Shown: positions 24,561 to 33,455, numbered from the stretch's first letter. The stretch is DNA of 64,000 nt from Bacillus_AD sp047238185 (GCF_047238185.1 NZ_JBDFMI010000001.1:1488001-1552000); one strand, 5' to 3'. Notes: generated from the sequence alone by a model not told the origin. Numbers and translations: made by a program.

Positions 24561-25068
24561 AGTTTAATTCACCTAGAAACCATATTTCTCCTTCATAATG
24601 GTATCCATCCTCATCATTAATGATTTCTTTATAACCTGATATCTGCAAATCATCGGGAATGGATAATCCTAATACGGGTTGAATATTTGCGTTTTTAGGT
24701 AGTCGGAGCCATTTTTGGTAGTCGTCATTCCTGTTGAAAAAATGTTCAAAATGGGCGTTTCCTTTAAAAACAATTAGTTGTGAATCCCATAAATTAGGTA
24801 AACTTATTGCAGCAACTACACGATATATTTCCTCTTGATTTGGCTTTAATCCAATTAGATATTCTGTTCTCTCTACTAATGATTGAATGCAGAGTTGTTT
24901 GATTTTCTTGGGAGTTTTACTGGAACGTATAAAGTCTTAAACAACTGGCAGGTGTAGATGCCAATAACCATTGTAAAACTTTGTTGGGAACTCCGCTGTG
25001 TTTTCTTCTATCCGTGTAATGACATTATTATACTTCCGTTTAATCCCTCGAACTTTTTTCTCACGCAT
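24559..25068 (-). pseudogene. DUF3916-family protein gene interrupted by one in-frame stop
   Basis: A leftward frame of 170 codons starts at the ATG at 25068 behind AAGGAGAGG and stays open to the TAA at 24559 except for a single TAA at 24937-24939. The N-terminal piece ends FYNGYWHLHLPVV and the rest begins DFIRSSKTPKKIKQLC; it ends GEIWFLGELN. The sequence fits my memory of the DUF3916 family of unknown function in Bacillus, where Gln usually stands at the stop position, so a C-to-T change is the likely cause. The rest of the gene is intact, so the loss is recent or a read error. Confidence 0.75.
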
Positions 25069-25301
25069 ACTGTCCTCTCCTTATATTCACTCTAACGCCG
25101 TTTGAATCCTTTCTCTGTTGCATCTGGTTTTAAATGCACTCTGCTAATCTATACAAAAATGAAGAGGTGCACCTATTTATTTCTGGGGACTTGCTAAAAG
25201 AATATCCTTAAATGATATACGTAATTTGCGATTAAATGAAATAATAGGTAGTTTTCGAACGTAATAGAAAGTTCGAGGGGGAAGCTTGATTGATAAAATG
25301 A

Positions 25302-25535
25302 ATAATCAACTTATCCGTAGCTACTGCCATCGTTGCGACGATAATAGGGTGTTCCAAAGAAATATCTCACAAGTATGACTTTAAACAACTGACTAGAGTG
25401 GATGTATAATATCAAATAATTGAGAACAAGAGTGTTGTTGAAACGATCGCCAAAGAAGAAAAAACGAAGGTTCTAAGACACGTATTTGCCAGAATGGAAT
25501 GGGGACAAAATGTAAAAGCAGAAATGTCACGATAA
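25302..25535 (+). pseudogene. decayed lipoprotein remnant
   Basis: A rightward frame reads LSVATAIVATIIGCSKEISH, a lipoprotein signal with lipobox IIGC, then an in-frame TAA, and resumes YQIIENKSVVETIAKEEKTK to a final TAA at 25533-25535. No proper start codon is left in frame (a TGA precedes it). This is a small degraded lipoprotein gene at the edge of the accessory island. Confidence 0.55.
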
Positions 25536-25723
25536 GAAGGTGTGATAGCTACCTTATTCTTCACTTATGTGTAGAGTGATCCCCAAAGGGATTATTTTAA
25601 AAAATTGCTTTTAGCTCTATTTTAGTTGTATTTGTATTGTTTCTTTTATTTTATGTTTTAATGGCAGTTTTGTGGAGTAATCCATAATTCTTATTCTAGA
25701 TTAAATATGGATATGAAAAAAAT

Positions 25724-25750
25724 AAGAAGCGACATTTCTGCTTCTTTTTC
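25724..25750 (+). terminator. terminator-like hairpin at island start
   Basis: AAGAAGC (25724-25730), loop GACATTTCT, GCTTCTT with following T residues. Confidence 0.65.
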
Positions 25751-25760
25751 TTATGTTACA

Positions 25761-25839
25761 AGGGTGTTGATTCAAAAAGGATCAACATTTTTTGTTGAAG
25801 TTCTTATTGAACAAACGGTGTAGGATAGTTATAAAAGGA
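25761..25839 (+). repeat. cassette-linking repeat, copy 1
   Basis: Hairpin TGTTGAT/ATCAACA (25765-25787), T-run, then core GAACAAACGGTGTAGGATAG with downstream arm. It lies just before the PhzF gene. Confidence 0.75.
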
Positions 25840-25898
25840 ATATGAATAGTTTGAATTGAATTATTCATTTAGTGATTTAAAAGGAGATGAAATAAATA

Positions 25899-26705
25899 AT
25901 GACAACTAGTAAAAATCAAAATGATCAATTTTACTTTATCAATGCTTTCACTAATAAGGATTTTAAGGGGAACCCCGCAGTCATTGTTTTTTTGAATGAA
26001 GATAGATCGGAAGAATGGATGAAATCTTTCGCTAAAGAAGTCAGCCAACCTATCACCACTTTTATTTTTAAAAAAGAAGAAAATTTTTTTCAGCTAAGGT
26101 GGTTTACACCTAATCAAGAAATTGATTTATGCGGACACGGTACTTTAGGTGCAGCACATATTCTATGGAGTGAGGGGTATACATCAGAATCAACAATTGA
26201 TTTTGATACTAAGTCAGGACTTTTGCAAGCAGAACAATCAGAACGGCACATAATGTTGAGACTCAATGTAAAACATTCAATTGAAACCGATGTAACTGAT
26301 CACTTAAAACGTGCTATTAATTTTCCAATAAAGGCTGTTGCTTGGGCAGAAGATAGATATATTTTAGAGTTAGATAATCAACATATGATTCATGATGTTA
26401 TACCTAACTTAGAAGTAATAAAAGAAATTGAGGGTCCAGGTATAATTATTACTAGTCAGGGATCGGATGAATATGATTTTGTATCAAGATATTTCGCACC
26501 GAAAATTGGTATTAGTGAAGACTATGTAACAGGTTCTGCGCACTGTGCGTTAGCATCCTATTGGGGCAATCTCCTAAATAAAACTGAATTTACAGCATAT
26601 CAAGATTCTGTACGGGGTGGTGAAATAAAGCTTAGAATGAAAAGGGATCAAATAGAATTGATTGCAGACTGTGTAACCATCTTAAAAGGGCATATTCAAA
26701 ATTAA
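25899..26705 (+). CDS. PhzF-family isomerase-like protein
   Basis: A 268-residue protein of the PhzF / diaminopimelate-epimerase-fold family. Visible family segments are FKGNPAVIVFL near residue 22, FTPNQEIDLCGHGTLGAAH (about 70-88; the acid before the CGH motif corresponds to the catalytic Glu region) and DYVTGSAHCALASYW near residue 210. Relatives catalyse isomerisations or are uncharacterised; the substrate here is unknown. The RBS is AAAGGAG about 12 bases before the ATG. It is the first cassette of the array, flanked on both sides by cores, and its composition is clearly AT-richer than the chromosomal genes to the left. Confidence 0.85.
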   Translation: MTTSKNQNDQFYFINAFTNKDFKGNPAVIVFLNEDRSEEWMKSFAKEVSQPITTFIFKKEENFFQLRWFTPNQEIDLCGHGTLGAAHILWSEGYTSESTIDFDTKSGLLQAEQSERHIMLRLNVKHSIETDVTDHLKRAINFPIKAVAWAEDRYILELDNQHMIHDVIPNLEVIKEIEGPGIIITSQGSDEYDFVSRYFAPKIGISEDYVTGSAHCALASYWGNLLNKTEFTAYQDSVRGGEIKLRMKRDQIELIADCVTILKGHIQN

Positions 26706-26715
26706 TGTTTTAGTA

Positions 26716-26781
26716 ATGGGAGCTGAGATCAGCTCTTTTTGTTAGTCTACAAACGGGGCAGGATAGCTCTATAAGAAAAGT
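26716..26781 (+). repeat. cassette-linking repeat, copy 2
   Basis: Hairpin GAGCTGA/TCAGCTC with T-run, then core CTACAAACGGGGCAGGATAG and the arm CTCTATAAG. Confidence 0.85.
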
Positions 26782-26928
26782 TCTACTAATTAAAACAATT
26801 AAAAAGCATTAGCTCCGCCTTGTTTTTATCTAATTGAACTGTTTGATATACTTATTACAAATTGTTCATATAGGCTTAAACAAATAAAACAGTCAAAATA
26901 TACGCAATTTTTGAAAAGAGGTGTAGGT

Positions 26929-27546
26929 ATGAATGTTAAAGAAAAACTACATAGTTTTATTGAAAACAACGAATATGAATTACTTTTGCTAGATTACTTT
27001 CCAAATAGTGAAATTGATCCAACAACAATTAAAGCAATAATGATTAATGAGGTTGTAGCTTCGATACCAGAAGATGATTTTTATAGTAGCAATTTAAACT
27101 CCTATTATATGTCAACAGTCATTCCTTTATTTAAAAATGCTGGAATTGAAGTTGAAACGATACAAGATATTCTTGAACAAGGAATCTATATTACTAGTGC
27201 AATTAAAATGCCAAAAGGTAATGAGTTAATCAAAACAGATAAGATAAAGAAGTTCTTACCAATCTTAGAGAAGGAGCTCGATCTCTTTCCAAATGTTAAG
27301 GCTATTATGTTGAATGGTGATATTGCCAAAAAAGCATTTAATTATATTAGTAAGAAGAAATATGGTAAAAATGCAGTGCCTGCTGGTTCAACATATAAAT
27401 TAAGAAAATCTGATATTTTTATTGGTGATATCAAGATTTTTCCTGCTTATATTTTAACTGGTAAGAACGTTTTGATTGAAAAGTCTAAGTTTGATATGAA
27501 CATAGAAGATTTAAAGCGAATGATTAAAAGAATCGAAGCAAAATAA
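26929..27546 (+). CDS. uracil-DNA glycosylase superfamily-like protein
   Basis: A 205-residue cytosolic protein. It begins MNVKEKLHSFIENNEYELLL; the segment IKAIMINEVVAS resembles the motif where UDG-superfamily proteins carry the active site loop, and NVKAIMLNGDIAKKAFN resembles the later strand-helix of that fold. I recall similar Bacillus proteins annotated as uracil-DNA glycosylase family; whether it excises bases is unclear. The start is the ATG at 26929 behind AAGAGGTG. It is the second cassette of the array. Confidence 0.6.
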   Translation: MNVKEKLHSFIENNEYELLLLDYFPNSEIDPTTIKAIMINEVVASIPEDDFYSSNLNSYYMSTVIPLFKNAGIEVETIQDILEQGIYITSAIKMPKGNELIKTDKIKKFLPILEKELDLFPNVKAIMLNGDIAKKAFNYISKKKYGKNAVPAGSTYKLRKSDIFIGDIKIFPAYILTGKNVLIEKSKFDMNIEDLKRMIKRIEAK

Positions 27547-27626
27547 GGAATTGTCGATTTTAAAAAGCACCTAGGAACATTTTGTCATGAATGGGTATGC
27601 TTACTTATCTATGATTGTGAATAAAT

Positions 27627-27736
27627 ACACTTAAACAAATGGGGCAGCATTCCTGTAATAAATGATTCCAAAAAGGATTAATGATTGTTTATGAAGTCCT
27701 TATTGGACAATCGGGGCAAGATAGTGCAATTAAGTG
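27627..27736 (+). repeat. cassette-linking repeat, copy 3 (two cores)
   Basis: Left core ACTTAAACAAATGGGGCAGC with arm ATTCCTGTAATAA; hairpin ATGATTCC/GGATTAAT; right core GGACAATCGGGGCAAGATAG. CTTATTG before and CAATTAAG after the right core are imperfect inverted repeats. Confidence 0.85.
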
Positions 27737-27809
27737 CTTTATGATAAAATATCACTAATAATTAATAATGTTTAGAATTTCACAAAAAGAAATTGGAGGT
27801 CTTTTCTTT

Positions 27810-28298
27810 ATGAAACAATATCAGAAAGTATATGATGCCTTAAATAAAATGAATATTCCATATGAAGTTGTTGAACATCCTCCTGCTTTGACAACAGAAG
27901 AAGCAGACAGCTATATTGTTGGGAAAGAAGGTGTACGTACTAAAACACTTTTTCTTACAAATAAAAAAAAGACTACATACTATTTAGTAATTATGGATGA
28001 TGCGAAACGACTTGATATGGAACATCTCGCAGAAATCCTTAATGAAAAACGTATAAGCTTTGGTTCACCAGAAAGATTGATGAAAAAAATGGCTTTACCT
28101 CCTGGTGTTGTTTCCATTTTTGGATTGCTAAATAATGATGAACACGACATAAAAGTCTATTTAGATAAAGAGATGCTCTCAGAAAGATTTATGAGTTTTC
28201 ACGCAAATGACAACACCAAAACGATTTTTATTTCTACAGAGGATATGTATAAATTTATAACTACAATTGGTTATGAGTACACAATTGTAGAACTGTAA
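27810..28298 (+). CDS. YbaK/prolyl-tRNA synthetase-associated domain protein (trans-editing type)
   Basis: A 162-residue single-domain protein of the YbaK/ProX family, which deacylates misacylated tRNA (for example Ala- or Cys-tRNA-Pro). It reads MNIPYEVVEHPPALTTEEAD, then GVRTKTLFLTNKKKTTYYLVIMDDAKRLD, with the lysine of the KTLFL strand at the expected catalytic position, and PPGVVSIFGLLNN, which fits the substrate pocket. The start is the ATG at 27810 behind GGAGG. It is the third cassette. Confidence 0.82.
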   Translation: MKQYQKVYDALNKMNIPYEVVEHPPALTTEEADSYIVGKEGVRTKTLFLTNKKKTTYYLVIMDDAKRLDMEHLAEILNEKRISFGSPERLMKKMALPPGVVSIFGLLNNDEHDIKVYLDKEMLSERFMSFHANDNTKTIFISTEDMYKFITTIGYEYTIVEL

Positions 28299-28320
28299 GA
28301 AAACTAAGTTTATGAAATGA

Positions 28321-28414
28321 TACTCTTAAACAAACAGGTGCGTTGATCCAAGAAGGATTAACGCTTTTCTATTGAAGTCTTATGGGACAAACGGGGCAGT
28401 TTAGTTGAACAAGA
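28321..28414 (+). repeat. cassette-linking repeat, copy 4 (two cores)
   Basis: Left core CTTAAACAAACAGGTGC, hairpin GCGTTGATCC (28340-28349) / GGATTAACGC (28355-28364) with one wobble pair, right core GGACAAACGGGGCAGTTTAG. Confidence 0.88.
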
Positions 28415-28458
28415 AATGATAAAATGAAAGAAAATATAGTTATGTAGGGGAGAGTAAT

Positions 28459-28911
28459 ATGGTTATTCGCAAACTAAGTATAGATGAAGAGCCCCCAATA
28501 GATTTGTTGTTATTAGCTGACCCTTCTAGAATAATTGTTGAGGAGTATATTCGAAGAGGAGAATGCTTTGTAGCCGAAAGTGATGGTCAAATTATTGGGG
28601 TTTATGTACTACTGCCGACAAGACCTGAAACAGTGGAGTTAGTGAATATTGCAGTATTAGAAACGCAGCACGGTAAAGGTTTTGGGAAACAACTAGTAAT
28701 GAATGCAATTGAAGTAGGTAAGTCAAAAGGATTCAGAACCATAGAAGTTGGTACTGGAAATTCAAGCATTGGACAATTAGCCTTTTACCAAAAGTGTGGT
28801 TTTAGAATTACTGGTGTTGATATAGATTTTTTTATTAGGCACTATCCAGAAGACATTTTCGAAAACGGTATACAGTGTAGGGATATGATTCGATTATCTC
28901 AAGATTTGTAG
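28459..28911 (+). CDS. GNAT-family N-acetyltransferase
   Basis: A 150-residue acetyltransferase. The acetyl-CoA-binding loop is in NIAVLETQHGKGFGKQLV (motif Q/R-x-x-G-x-G/A), followed by GTGNSSIGQLAFYQKCGFR. The N-terminus VIRKLSIDEEPPIDLLLL is typical of small Bacillus GNAT proteins. The acceptor substrate cannot be told from sequence. A GGGGAGAG site precedes the ATG. It is the fourth cassette. Confidence 0.85.
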   Translation: MVIRKLSIDEEPPIDLLLLADPSRIIVEEYIRRGECFVAESDGQIIGVYVLLPTRPETVELVNIAVLETQHGKGFGKQLVMNAIEVGKSKGFRTIEVGTGNSSIGQLAFYQKCGFRITGVDIDFFIRHYPEDIFENGIQCRDMIRLSQDL

Positions 28912-28927
28912 ATTAAAAAAGGAAATC

Positions 28928-29007
28928 CTTGTTGAACGATTAGGTGCGATTCTTCATTGTGGAGAATCGCTTTTCTTATGCAACGAACGTGGCAGTTTAG
29001 TTTAAGT
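28928..29007 (+). repeat. cassette-linking repeat, copy 5
   Basis: Left part TTGAACGATTAGGTGCGATT, hairpin GCGATTCT/AGAATCGC, right core CAACGAACGTGGCAGTTTAG with arm TTTAAG that could pair with a CTTAAAC left arm. Confidence 0.75.
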
Positions 29008-29125
29008 AGTGAATCTATTTTCCGAAACTTCTGTTAATGAACAAACGTATAAAAGAGTACCAAGTATATCTAACCATAAAAAGGATATATGTAGTTGTTC
29101 AAACTAGTAAGGGGGCATAGAATGG

Positions 29126-29452
29126 ATGAAACGAATTATTAGTGGAGTGATAACTTTATTGGTTTTAGTGGGGACTTACTTTATCGTTAGTAAGAGCACA
29201 AATACTAACTTTATTGATTTTTCCTTCGGTGTGGGATTAATTATGAATGTAATTATTTGGTTTTTCACTTCAAAAGGAGGTGTCACATCAACGTATACAG
29301 ATGTGACGATGCAATCACAAACAACCAACTGGAAGATGAAAAACGAAAAACATAAGTTTAATCCTAATATTGCATTTTACACAGCAGTTTTATATACACT
29401 AGCATCTATTGTGTTTACTTTTATATATTATAAAGACTATTTTATTAATTGA
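29126..29452 (+). CDS. small membrane protein, 108 residues
   Basis: Three hydrophobic helices are apparent: residues about 5-22 (ISGVITLLVLVGTYFIV), 33-49 (GVGLIMNVIIWFF) and 85-103 (FYTAVLYTLASIVFTFIYY). No motif is recognised. The start is the ATG at 29126, after AAGGGGGCATAG. It sits between a full repeat and a weak, probably decayed one at about 29466-29495 (GCAGTTGCTAGAGCTGAAG). Confidence 0.6.
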   Translation: MKRIISGVITLLVLVGTYFIVSKSTNTNFIDFSFGVGLIMNVIIWFFTSKGGVTSTYTDVTMQSQTTNWKMKNEKHKFNPNIAFYTAVLYTLASIVFTFIYYKDYFIN

Positions 29453-29555
29453 TATGCAAATTGTTTTTACACTAGCAGTTGCTAGAGCTGAAGAACACAA
29501 AAATTGAATTATTTACATTAAACATCCTATATTAGATTTGGAAGGTGATATTTAT

Positions 29556-30002
29556 ATGGTGGAGTTAAGAAAAATTAATGGGGACAATTATGAAGAATGT
29601 TTAAGCTTGCGTACAACTGATAGCAATGTGGACTTTGTAGACCCTGTAGCGTGGTCTTTAGCTGAAGCGTGGGTGTTTTATGATGATTCACGCCCCTTTG
29701 CAATTTATACCGATAATGTAATGGTGGGCTATGTTTCAATGTATATTGGTGATAATAACCCCCAAATCATAAATTTTATGATAGATAGCCGTTTTCAAAA
29801 AAGAGGCTATGGAACAGCAGCCGCAAAGCTTTGTGTTGAATATTTGTGTAAAGAATTCAATGCACGTAGGATTTCCTTACCAGTTAATCTAGAAAATATC
29901 TCTGCACAAAAATTTTGGAGCAACTTAGGCTTTGAAATGACAGACGATATGGAGGATGGTTACCTTTTTATGCGGTTGTACATATCAGAAAAATATGTTT
30001 GA
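29556..30002 (+). CDS. GNAT-family N-acetyltransferase
   Basis: A 148-residue acetyltransferase. VELRKINGDNYEECLSLR begins the fold; the CoA loop is DSRFQKRGYGTAAAK, and the C-terminal VNLENISAQKFWSNLGFEMT is typical of the family. It resembles spermine/spermidine-type GNATs, but the acceptor is uncertain. I choose the ATG at 29556; the upstream in-frame TTG at 29538 overlaps the GGAAGG ribosome-binding site. Cassette gene of the array. Confidence 0.83.
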   Translation: MVELRKINGDNYEECLSLRTTDSNVDFVDPVAWSLAEAWVFYDDSRPFAIYTDNVMVGYVSMYIGDNNPQIINFMIDSRFQKRGYGTAAAKLCVEYLCKEFNARRISLPVNLENISAQKFWSNLGFEMTDDMEDGYLFMRLYISEKYV

Positions 30003-30057
30003 GTATATAAAAATGGAATCGCTTTCCATAAAGTGCGTGATTGTTTCATAAGCATTC

Positions 30058-30149
30058 TTGTTTCACTAACTGGGGCATTACTTTATTAAGAAGCTGATCT
30101 ATTCAGCTTCTTTTGTATAGCACTATCGAGGCAGTTTAGTTCAATAAGA
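30058..30149 (+). repeat. cassette-linking repeat, copy 6 (two cores)
   Basis: Left core TTCACTAACTGGGGCATTAC with arm TTTATTAAG, hairpin GAAGCTGA/TCAGCTTC with T-run, right core GCACTATCGAGGCAGTTTAG with arm TTCAATAAG. Confidence 0.85.
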
Positions 30150-30274
30150 ATGTTGAAGTTTATAACTTATAATAATAGAATTACTAACTTTTTACTAAAT
30201 TGCTGTTGGTAGCTTTTTATAAAAATAGTATTATTGAATCAAATGTTTATTAATGGAGGAATAGCGAAATTATT

Positions 30275-30924
30275 ATGAAGGTGAATTATGAACAATTATA
30301 TTCATTTGAAGACCCAGTAGACTTTTTTGAACCAGCTTTCAGGGTAGAAAGTATCGAGAAAAATAATATCGATAACTCAATTCCTATATTAAAAGGAGAA
30401 TTCAAACCTGACAATCAAATACCTTTTCAGTATTATATGGGTAATACTAAACCTTCTAGCATTATATATTCTGGAATGTTTGATGTACTTATTGAAAAGA
30501 ACATTGTGGAATTACTAAGAGAAAACGGAATTACAGGATACAGATTATATGACGTTATAGTTTTTGTGAAAATATGGAGAGATATGAAAATTATTATGTT
30601 TTAAGTGTTACTGGGCGCTGTAATAGCCGCGATTATTATAGAAGTAAGCTAATTTATTTAGGGTTAGCCAACGTCCCGAACCTTAAAGGTGTATTTTTTG
30701 TAAATGATTATTGGGATGGTAGTGATTTCTTTGTTGAAGAAGCTGATGAAGAAGGAAATTATAATATGAGCATATATGTAAGCGAGAAAGTAGTTAATTT
30801 GTTTAACAAGTACAAAGTGCAGAATATAGAATTTGAGAAATTAAGTGAAAGCACAACCAGTTTAGATACTGTACAAAGTGGAAAAAAATACAAGTTGCCA
30901 CCAGAACTACGAGATATGCATTAA
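30275..30924 (+). pseudogene. split gene, immunity-protein-like, frameshifted
   Basis: Two overlapping frames form one protein of about 215 residues. The first (from the ATG at 30275) ends prematurely after YRLYDVIVFVKIWRDMK. The second, in another frame, continues MERYENYYVLSVTGRCNSRD and ends at 30924. The join lies near 30570 and needs a one-base correction. The sense, with a conserved-looking YENYYVLSVTGRC and a C-terminal LPPELRDMH, recalls immunity proteins of polymorphic toxin systems, but I cannot name the family. Frameshift mutation, read error and programmed shifting are all possible. Confidence 0.55.
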
Positions 30925-30990
30925 ATTTTAATAATACAACCCGGAAAGGTTGAAAAAATTGTTTAAATCGAACATTATATTTGTGAAGAA

Positions 30991-31089
30991 TTACACTTAA
31001 ACAAACGGGGTTGATCCAAGAAGGATTAACACCCTTTTTTGTTGAATTCCTTCCTTATTGTAGAAAGGGTGCAGGTTTGCTTTAAAGAG
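30991..31089 (+). repeat. cassette-linking repeat, copy 7 (two cores)
   Basis: Left core ACACTTAAACAAACGGGG, hairpin GTTGATCC/GGATTAAC closed by GGG/CCC, right core TGTAGAAAGGGTGCAGGTTT. Confidence 0.8.
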
Positions 31090-31148
31090 TAGTTAAAGTG
31101 AAACTTTATTAGTAATGTTTCGTATAAGAATTAAAGAGGTGGAAAAAT

Positions 31149-31403
31149 TTGAAAAAATATGGTGTGTTTTTAATTAGTTTTGTCTTGGCGTATCTGGCAT
31201 ATGAAATTTTTACTGGTTGGATTTTAACAGCACTTTATACTCCTAATTTTTCTTTAATGAACGCTAATTCAAGTCAAGAAGCATCGTTTGTTGGGCAGAA
31301 TTCAATAATTCCGTTGCTATCAGCTTTATTAATAGCAACAATAGCCTACTTTTTGTCGGAGGTTATTTGTAAAAAAACAAATAGAAATAACATATATAAA
31401 TGA
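31149..31403 (+). CDS. small membrane protein, 84 residues
   Basis: Two predicted transmembrane helices: residues about 5-24 (VFLISFVLAYLAYEIFTGW) and 53-70 (SIIPLLSALLIATIAYFL). The start is a TTG at 31149 behind AGAGGTGG. No family is recognised. Cassette gene, followed directly by a repeat copy. Confidence 0.55.
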   Translation: MKKYGVFLISFVLAYLAYEIFTGWILTALYTPNFSLMNANSSQEASFVGQNSIIPLLSALLIATIAYFLSEVICKKTNRNNIYK

Positions 31404-31464
31404 GTTAAAGTTTAATCGGCTTTACTCTTTCTTATTCATTTAACAAAGATATTCGTGAAAAATT

Positions 31465-31562
31465 ATACTTAAACAAACTGGTGTGATGATCCAAGAAGGA
31501 TTAACGCATTTTTTTATTGAAGCCTTATGGAACAAACGGTGCAGGATAGCTTTATAAACAAG
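31465..31562 (+). repeat. cassette-linking repeat, copy 8 (two cores)
   Basis: Left core TATACTTAAACAAACTGGTG, hairpin GATGATCC/GGATTAAC, T-run, right core GAACAAACGGTGCAGGATAG. Confidence 0.85.
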
Positions 31563-31627
31563 CATTAATATTAACAAGGTGATTGGGAATATTATTAGGG
31601 AAATCAACAAATACTGGAGGTTTTCCT

Positions 31628-32092
31628 TTGAAGAAAAAAATATTTTGTGTGATTGTCTTGATGTTTTCACTTACAATAACTCGTACAGTTTTAGCGAATA
31701 GCACTAATAATGCACCCATAAAACCATCGTTTGAAAGCGCCTATACTTTTTACAAGAACTCTGTTAATGAAAAGGATTACGAAGAATTTGCCGATGCAGA
31801 ATTAAAAGTTAAAAAATTAATAATAGTTGAAGCCCTCCCCAAAATATTTGAGGATAAGGAATGGATGAAGTACCCTTCTGTTTGGAGAAATATTCATAAA
31901 ACTAGTGTTATTGAAAAGACTAAAGAACTTGCTCCAGAACAAAAAGTTTACTTTTTCTTTTCTCTAAAGAACGACGGTAAGGGCATTTATTTCCGAAGTG
32001 CAATTTATGATGCTACTACCAAGGAATTGATTGGGAAAAGTAGTGGGAGTTGGACAAAGAAGCAATTTAACAGGAAGTTTGAGCAAAAATAA
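31628..32092 (+). CDS. secreted protein of unknown function, 154 residues
   Basis: The N-terminus KKKIFCVIVLMFSLTITRTVLA is a signal peptide with a plausible cleavage after VLA. The mature part (NAPIKPSFESAYTFYKNSVN ... SSGSWTKKQFNRKFEQK) is charged, mixed alpha/beta and without cysteines. I use the TTG at 31628, seven bases after GGAGG; the longer frame starts upstream without a proper site. No family is recognised. Confidence 0.6.
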   Translation: MKKKIFCVIVLMFSLTITRTVLANSTNNAPIKPSFESAYTFYKNSVNEKDYEEFADAELKVKKLIIVEALPKIFEDKEWMKYPSVWRNIHKTSVIEKTKELAPEQKVYFFFSLKNDGKGIYFRSAIYDATTKELIGKSSGSWTKKQFNRKFEQK

Positions 32093-32118
32093 GGACTCTC
32101 TAGAACTTTTATTGATAA

Positions 32119-32180
32119 AGGAACTGTATTTGCAGTTCCTTTTGTTATACAGCTAAAGGGGCAGGTTTGGGGAAGAAGGA
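32119..32180 (+). repeat. cassette-linking repeat, copy 9
   Basis: Hairpin GGAACTG/CAGTTCC, then a diverged core CAGCTAAAGGGGCAGGTTTG with arm GGGAAGAAGG. Confidence 0.7.
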
Positions 32181-32260
32181 ATATACAAACCGCTTACAAA
32201 ATATATAAATAATAGTAAATATTGTTTATTTTTCATTCCTGGAGTGAAGGAGGATATTTG

Positions 32261-32557
32261 ATGAAGAAAGTTCTCTTTATGGGTTTGATTATTTTAGTCA
32301 TAGATATGTTAATTAGTTTAATTTTTAACAAAATAAAACTAATCCCAATTTCTACTGGTATTACTGGTATGCTCTTTTTATGTTTAGCTGCACTAATGGT
32401 GGGAATATTTGTTCCAGCGGATTCACGAAGAGTTGATGTTGCTACTGAATCCAATGAAAGTTTAAATAGAAGATCGAAGTGGTCTACAAATTTTCTTTTA
32501 ATATCACTTCCAAGTTTAATTGTCTGTGCCATATCATTTATTTTAATTTATAAATAA
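32261..32557 (+). CDS. small membrane protein, 98 residues
   Basis: Three hydrophobic segments: KKVLFMGLIILVIDMLISLIF at the start, ITGMLFLCLAALMVGIFV in the middle and LISLPSLIVCAISFILIY at the end. The start is the ATG at 32261, behind a strong GAAGGAGG. No motif is recognised. Cassette gene. Confidence 0.6.
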   Translation: MKKVLFMGLIILVIDMLISLIFNKIKLIPISTGITGMLFLCLAALMVGIFVPADSRRVDVATESNESLNRRSKWSTNFLLISLPSLIVCAISFILIYK

Positions 32558-32644
32558 ATATCTATTTCCTTATTTTATACTTCAAAAAGTAAACCCCTTT
32601 AATATCCTTATCTGAAAAAACTGATTAACGTCAAGATATAATAT

Positions 32645-32741
32645 TGTACTTAAACAAATAGGTTGCCTTAGCAAAAAATCAAAGCTGTTATCTTGACGGC
32701 TTTTTCTTATGCTGCTAAAGTCGCAGTTTAACTGAAGAACA
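32645..32741 (+). repeat. cassette-linking repeat, copy 10 (two cores)
   Basis: Left core TGTACTTAAACAAATAGG, hairpin AAAGCTGT/ACGGCTTT, T-run, diverged right core TGCTAAAGTCGCAGTTTAAC. Confidence 0.75.
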
Positions 32742-32793
32742 ATTTTAGAAAACACAAGCTTGAAAATGATTATTTATGAATTTTTCTTCGGCT

Positions 32794-33171
32794 TCAAGGA
32801 GTGATTAATTTACTTTGATAATGGATTACTTTATATGGTTTATTTGTGTGATCCCCACTTGGAGTACGGATAGTCATAGTAATCATTTTATAGGCTGGAT
32901 TCATTGCTCCTTTGTATCCAATTACTTTAAGAGAAACATCGTAATAATCCTGTTCAATGTTACGTGCGATTTTTAATATTCTTTCATCAGTGAAAAGTTG
33001 CCTATCTCCGTGTTCAGCCATTACGGTAAGAATTGTTGGACCAAGGAATCTTAAAAAAGAAAGTTCTAGGTTGGTTGGAGGATTTTTTGTATCAATAACC
33101 TCTGTGGTTGCTTTTACATTAAAGGGGAAAACTAGCAACATAATTAAAAAGAAAAATGAGATTTTTTTCAT
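32794..33171 (-). CDS. secreted DUF3888-like protein
   Basis: A leftward 125-residue protein with a signal peptide (KKISFFFLIMLLVFPFNVKA). The mature part has LELSFLRFLGPTILTVM and a later VIGYKGAMNPAYKMITMTI, which fits the pattern of small secreted Bacillus proteins of the DUF3888 type. Function unknown. I start at the ATG at 33171, seven bases after GGAAGG. It is one of two genes in the array that point against the others, yet it still lies between rightward repeat copies. Confidence 0.6.
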   Translation of the reverse strand: MKKISFFFLIMLLVFPFNVKATTEVIDTKNPPTNLELSFLRFLGPTILTVMAEHGDRQLFTDERILKIARNIEQDYYDVSLKVIGYKGAMNPAYKMITMTIRTPSGDHTNKPYKVIHYQSKLITP

Positions 33172-33240
33172 AGGTGTTCCTTCCAATCGTTTTTTATATA
33201 ATGTACAAATTATAAACATCTATACATTGACTAAGGATGG

Positions 33241-33340
33241 GAACACTTAAACAAACAGGGGCGTTGATTTAAGAAGGATTAATGCCCTTTTATATTGAAA
33301 TTCTTATTGAAGAAACGGGGCAGGTCAGCGGAAAAAGGAT
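33241..33340 (+). repeat. cassette-linking repeat, copy 11 (two cores)
   Basis: Left core ACACTTAAACAAACAGGGGC, hairpin GGGCGTTGATTT/GGATTAATGCCC, right core GAAGAAACGGGGCAGGTCAG. Confidence 0.87.
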
Positions 33341-33420
33341 TTTATAATTTTAATATTGAATAATTATAACAACTGCCCTAATTACTTGAACAAGAGGTCA
33401 TTACTTAAAAGTAAATCTTT

Positions 33421-33455
33421 ATCGTACTATCGAGGAAGACTGGTACAATAAGGCA
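33421..33455 (+). repeat. diverged core, copy 12, in a gene-less unit
   Basis: TACTATCGAGGAAGACTGG with arm TACAATAAGG matches copy 6 and the arm consensus. The 80 bases between it and copy 11 hold no gene, so this is an empty or decayed cassette. A short remnant frame MASWLKGDY near 33494 follows. Confidence 0.5.
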
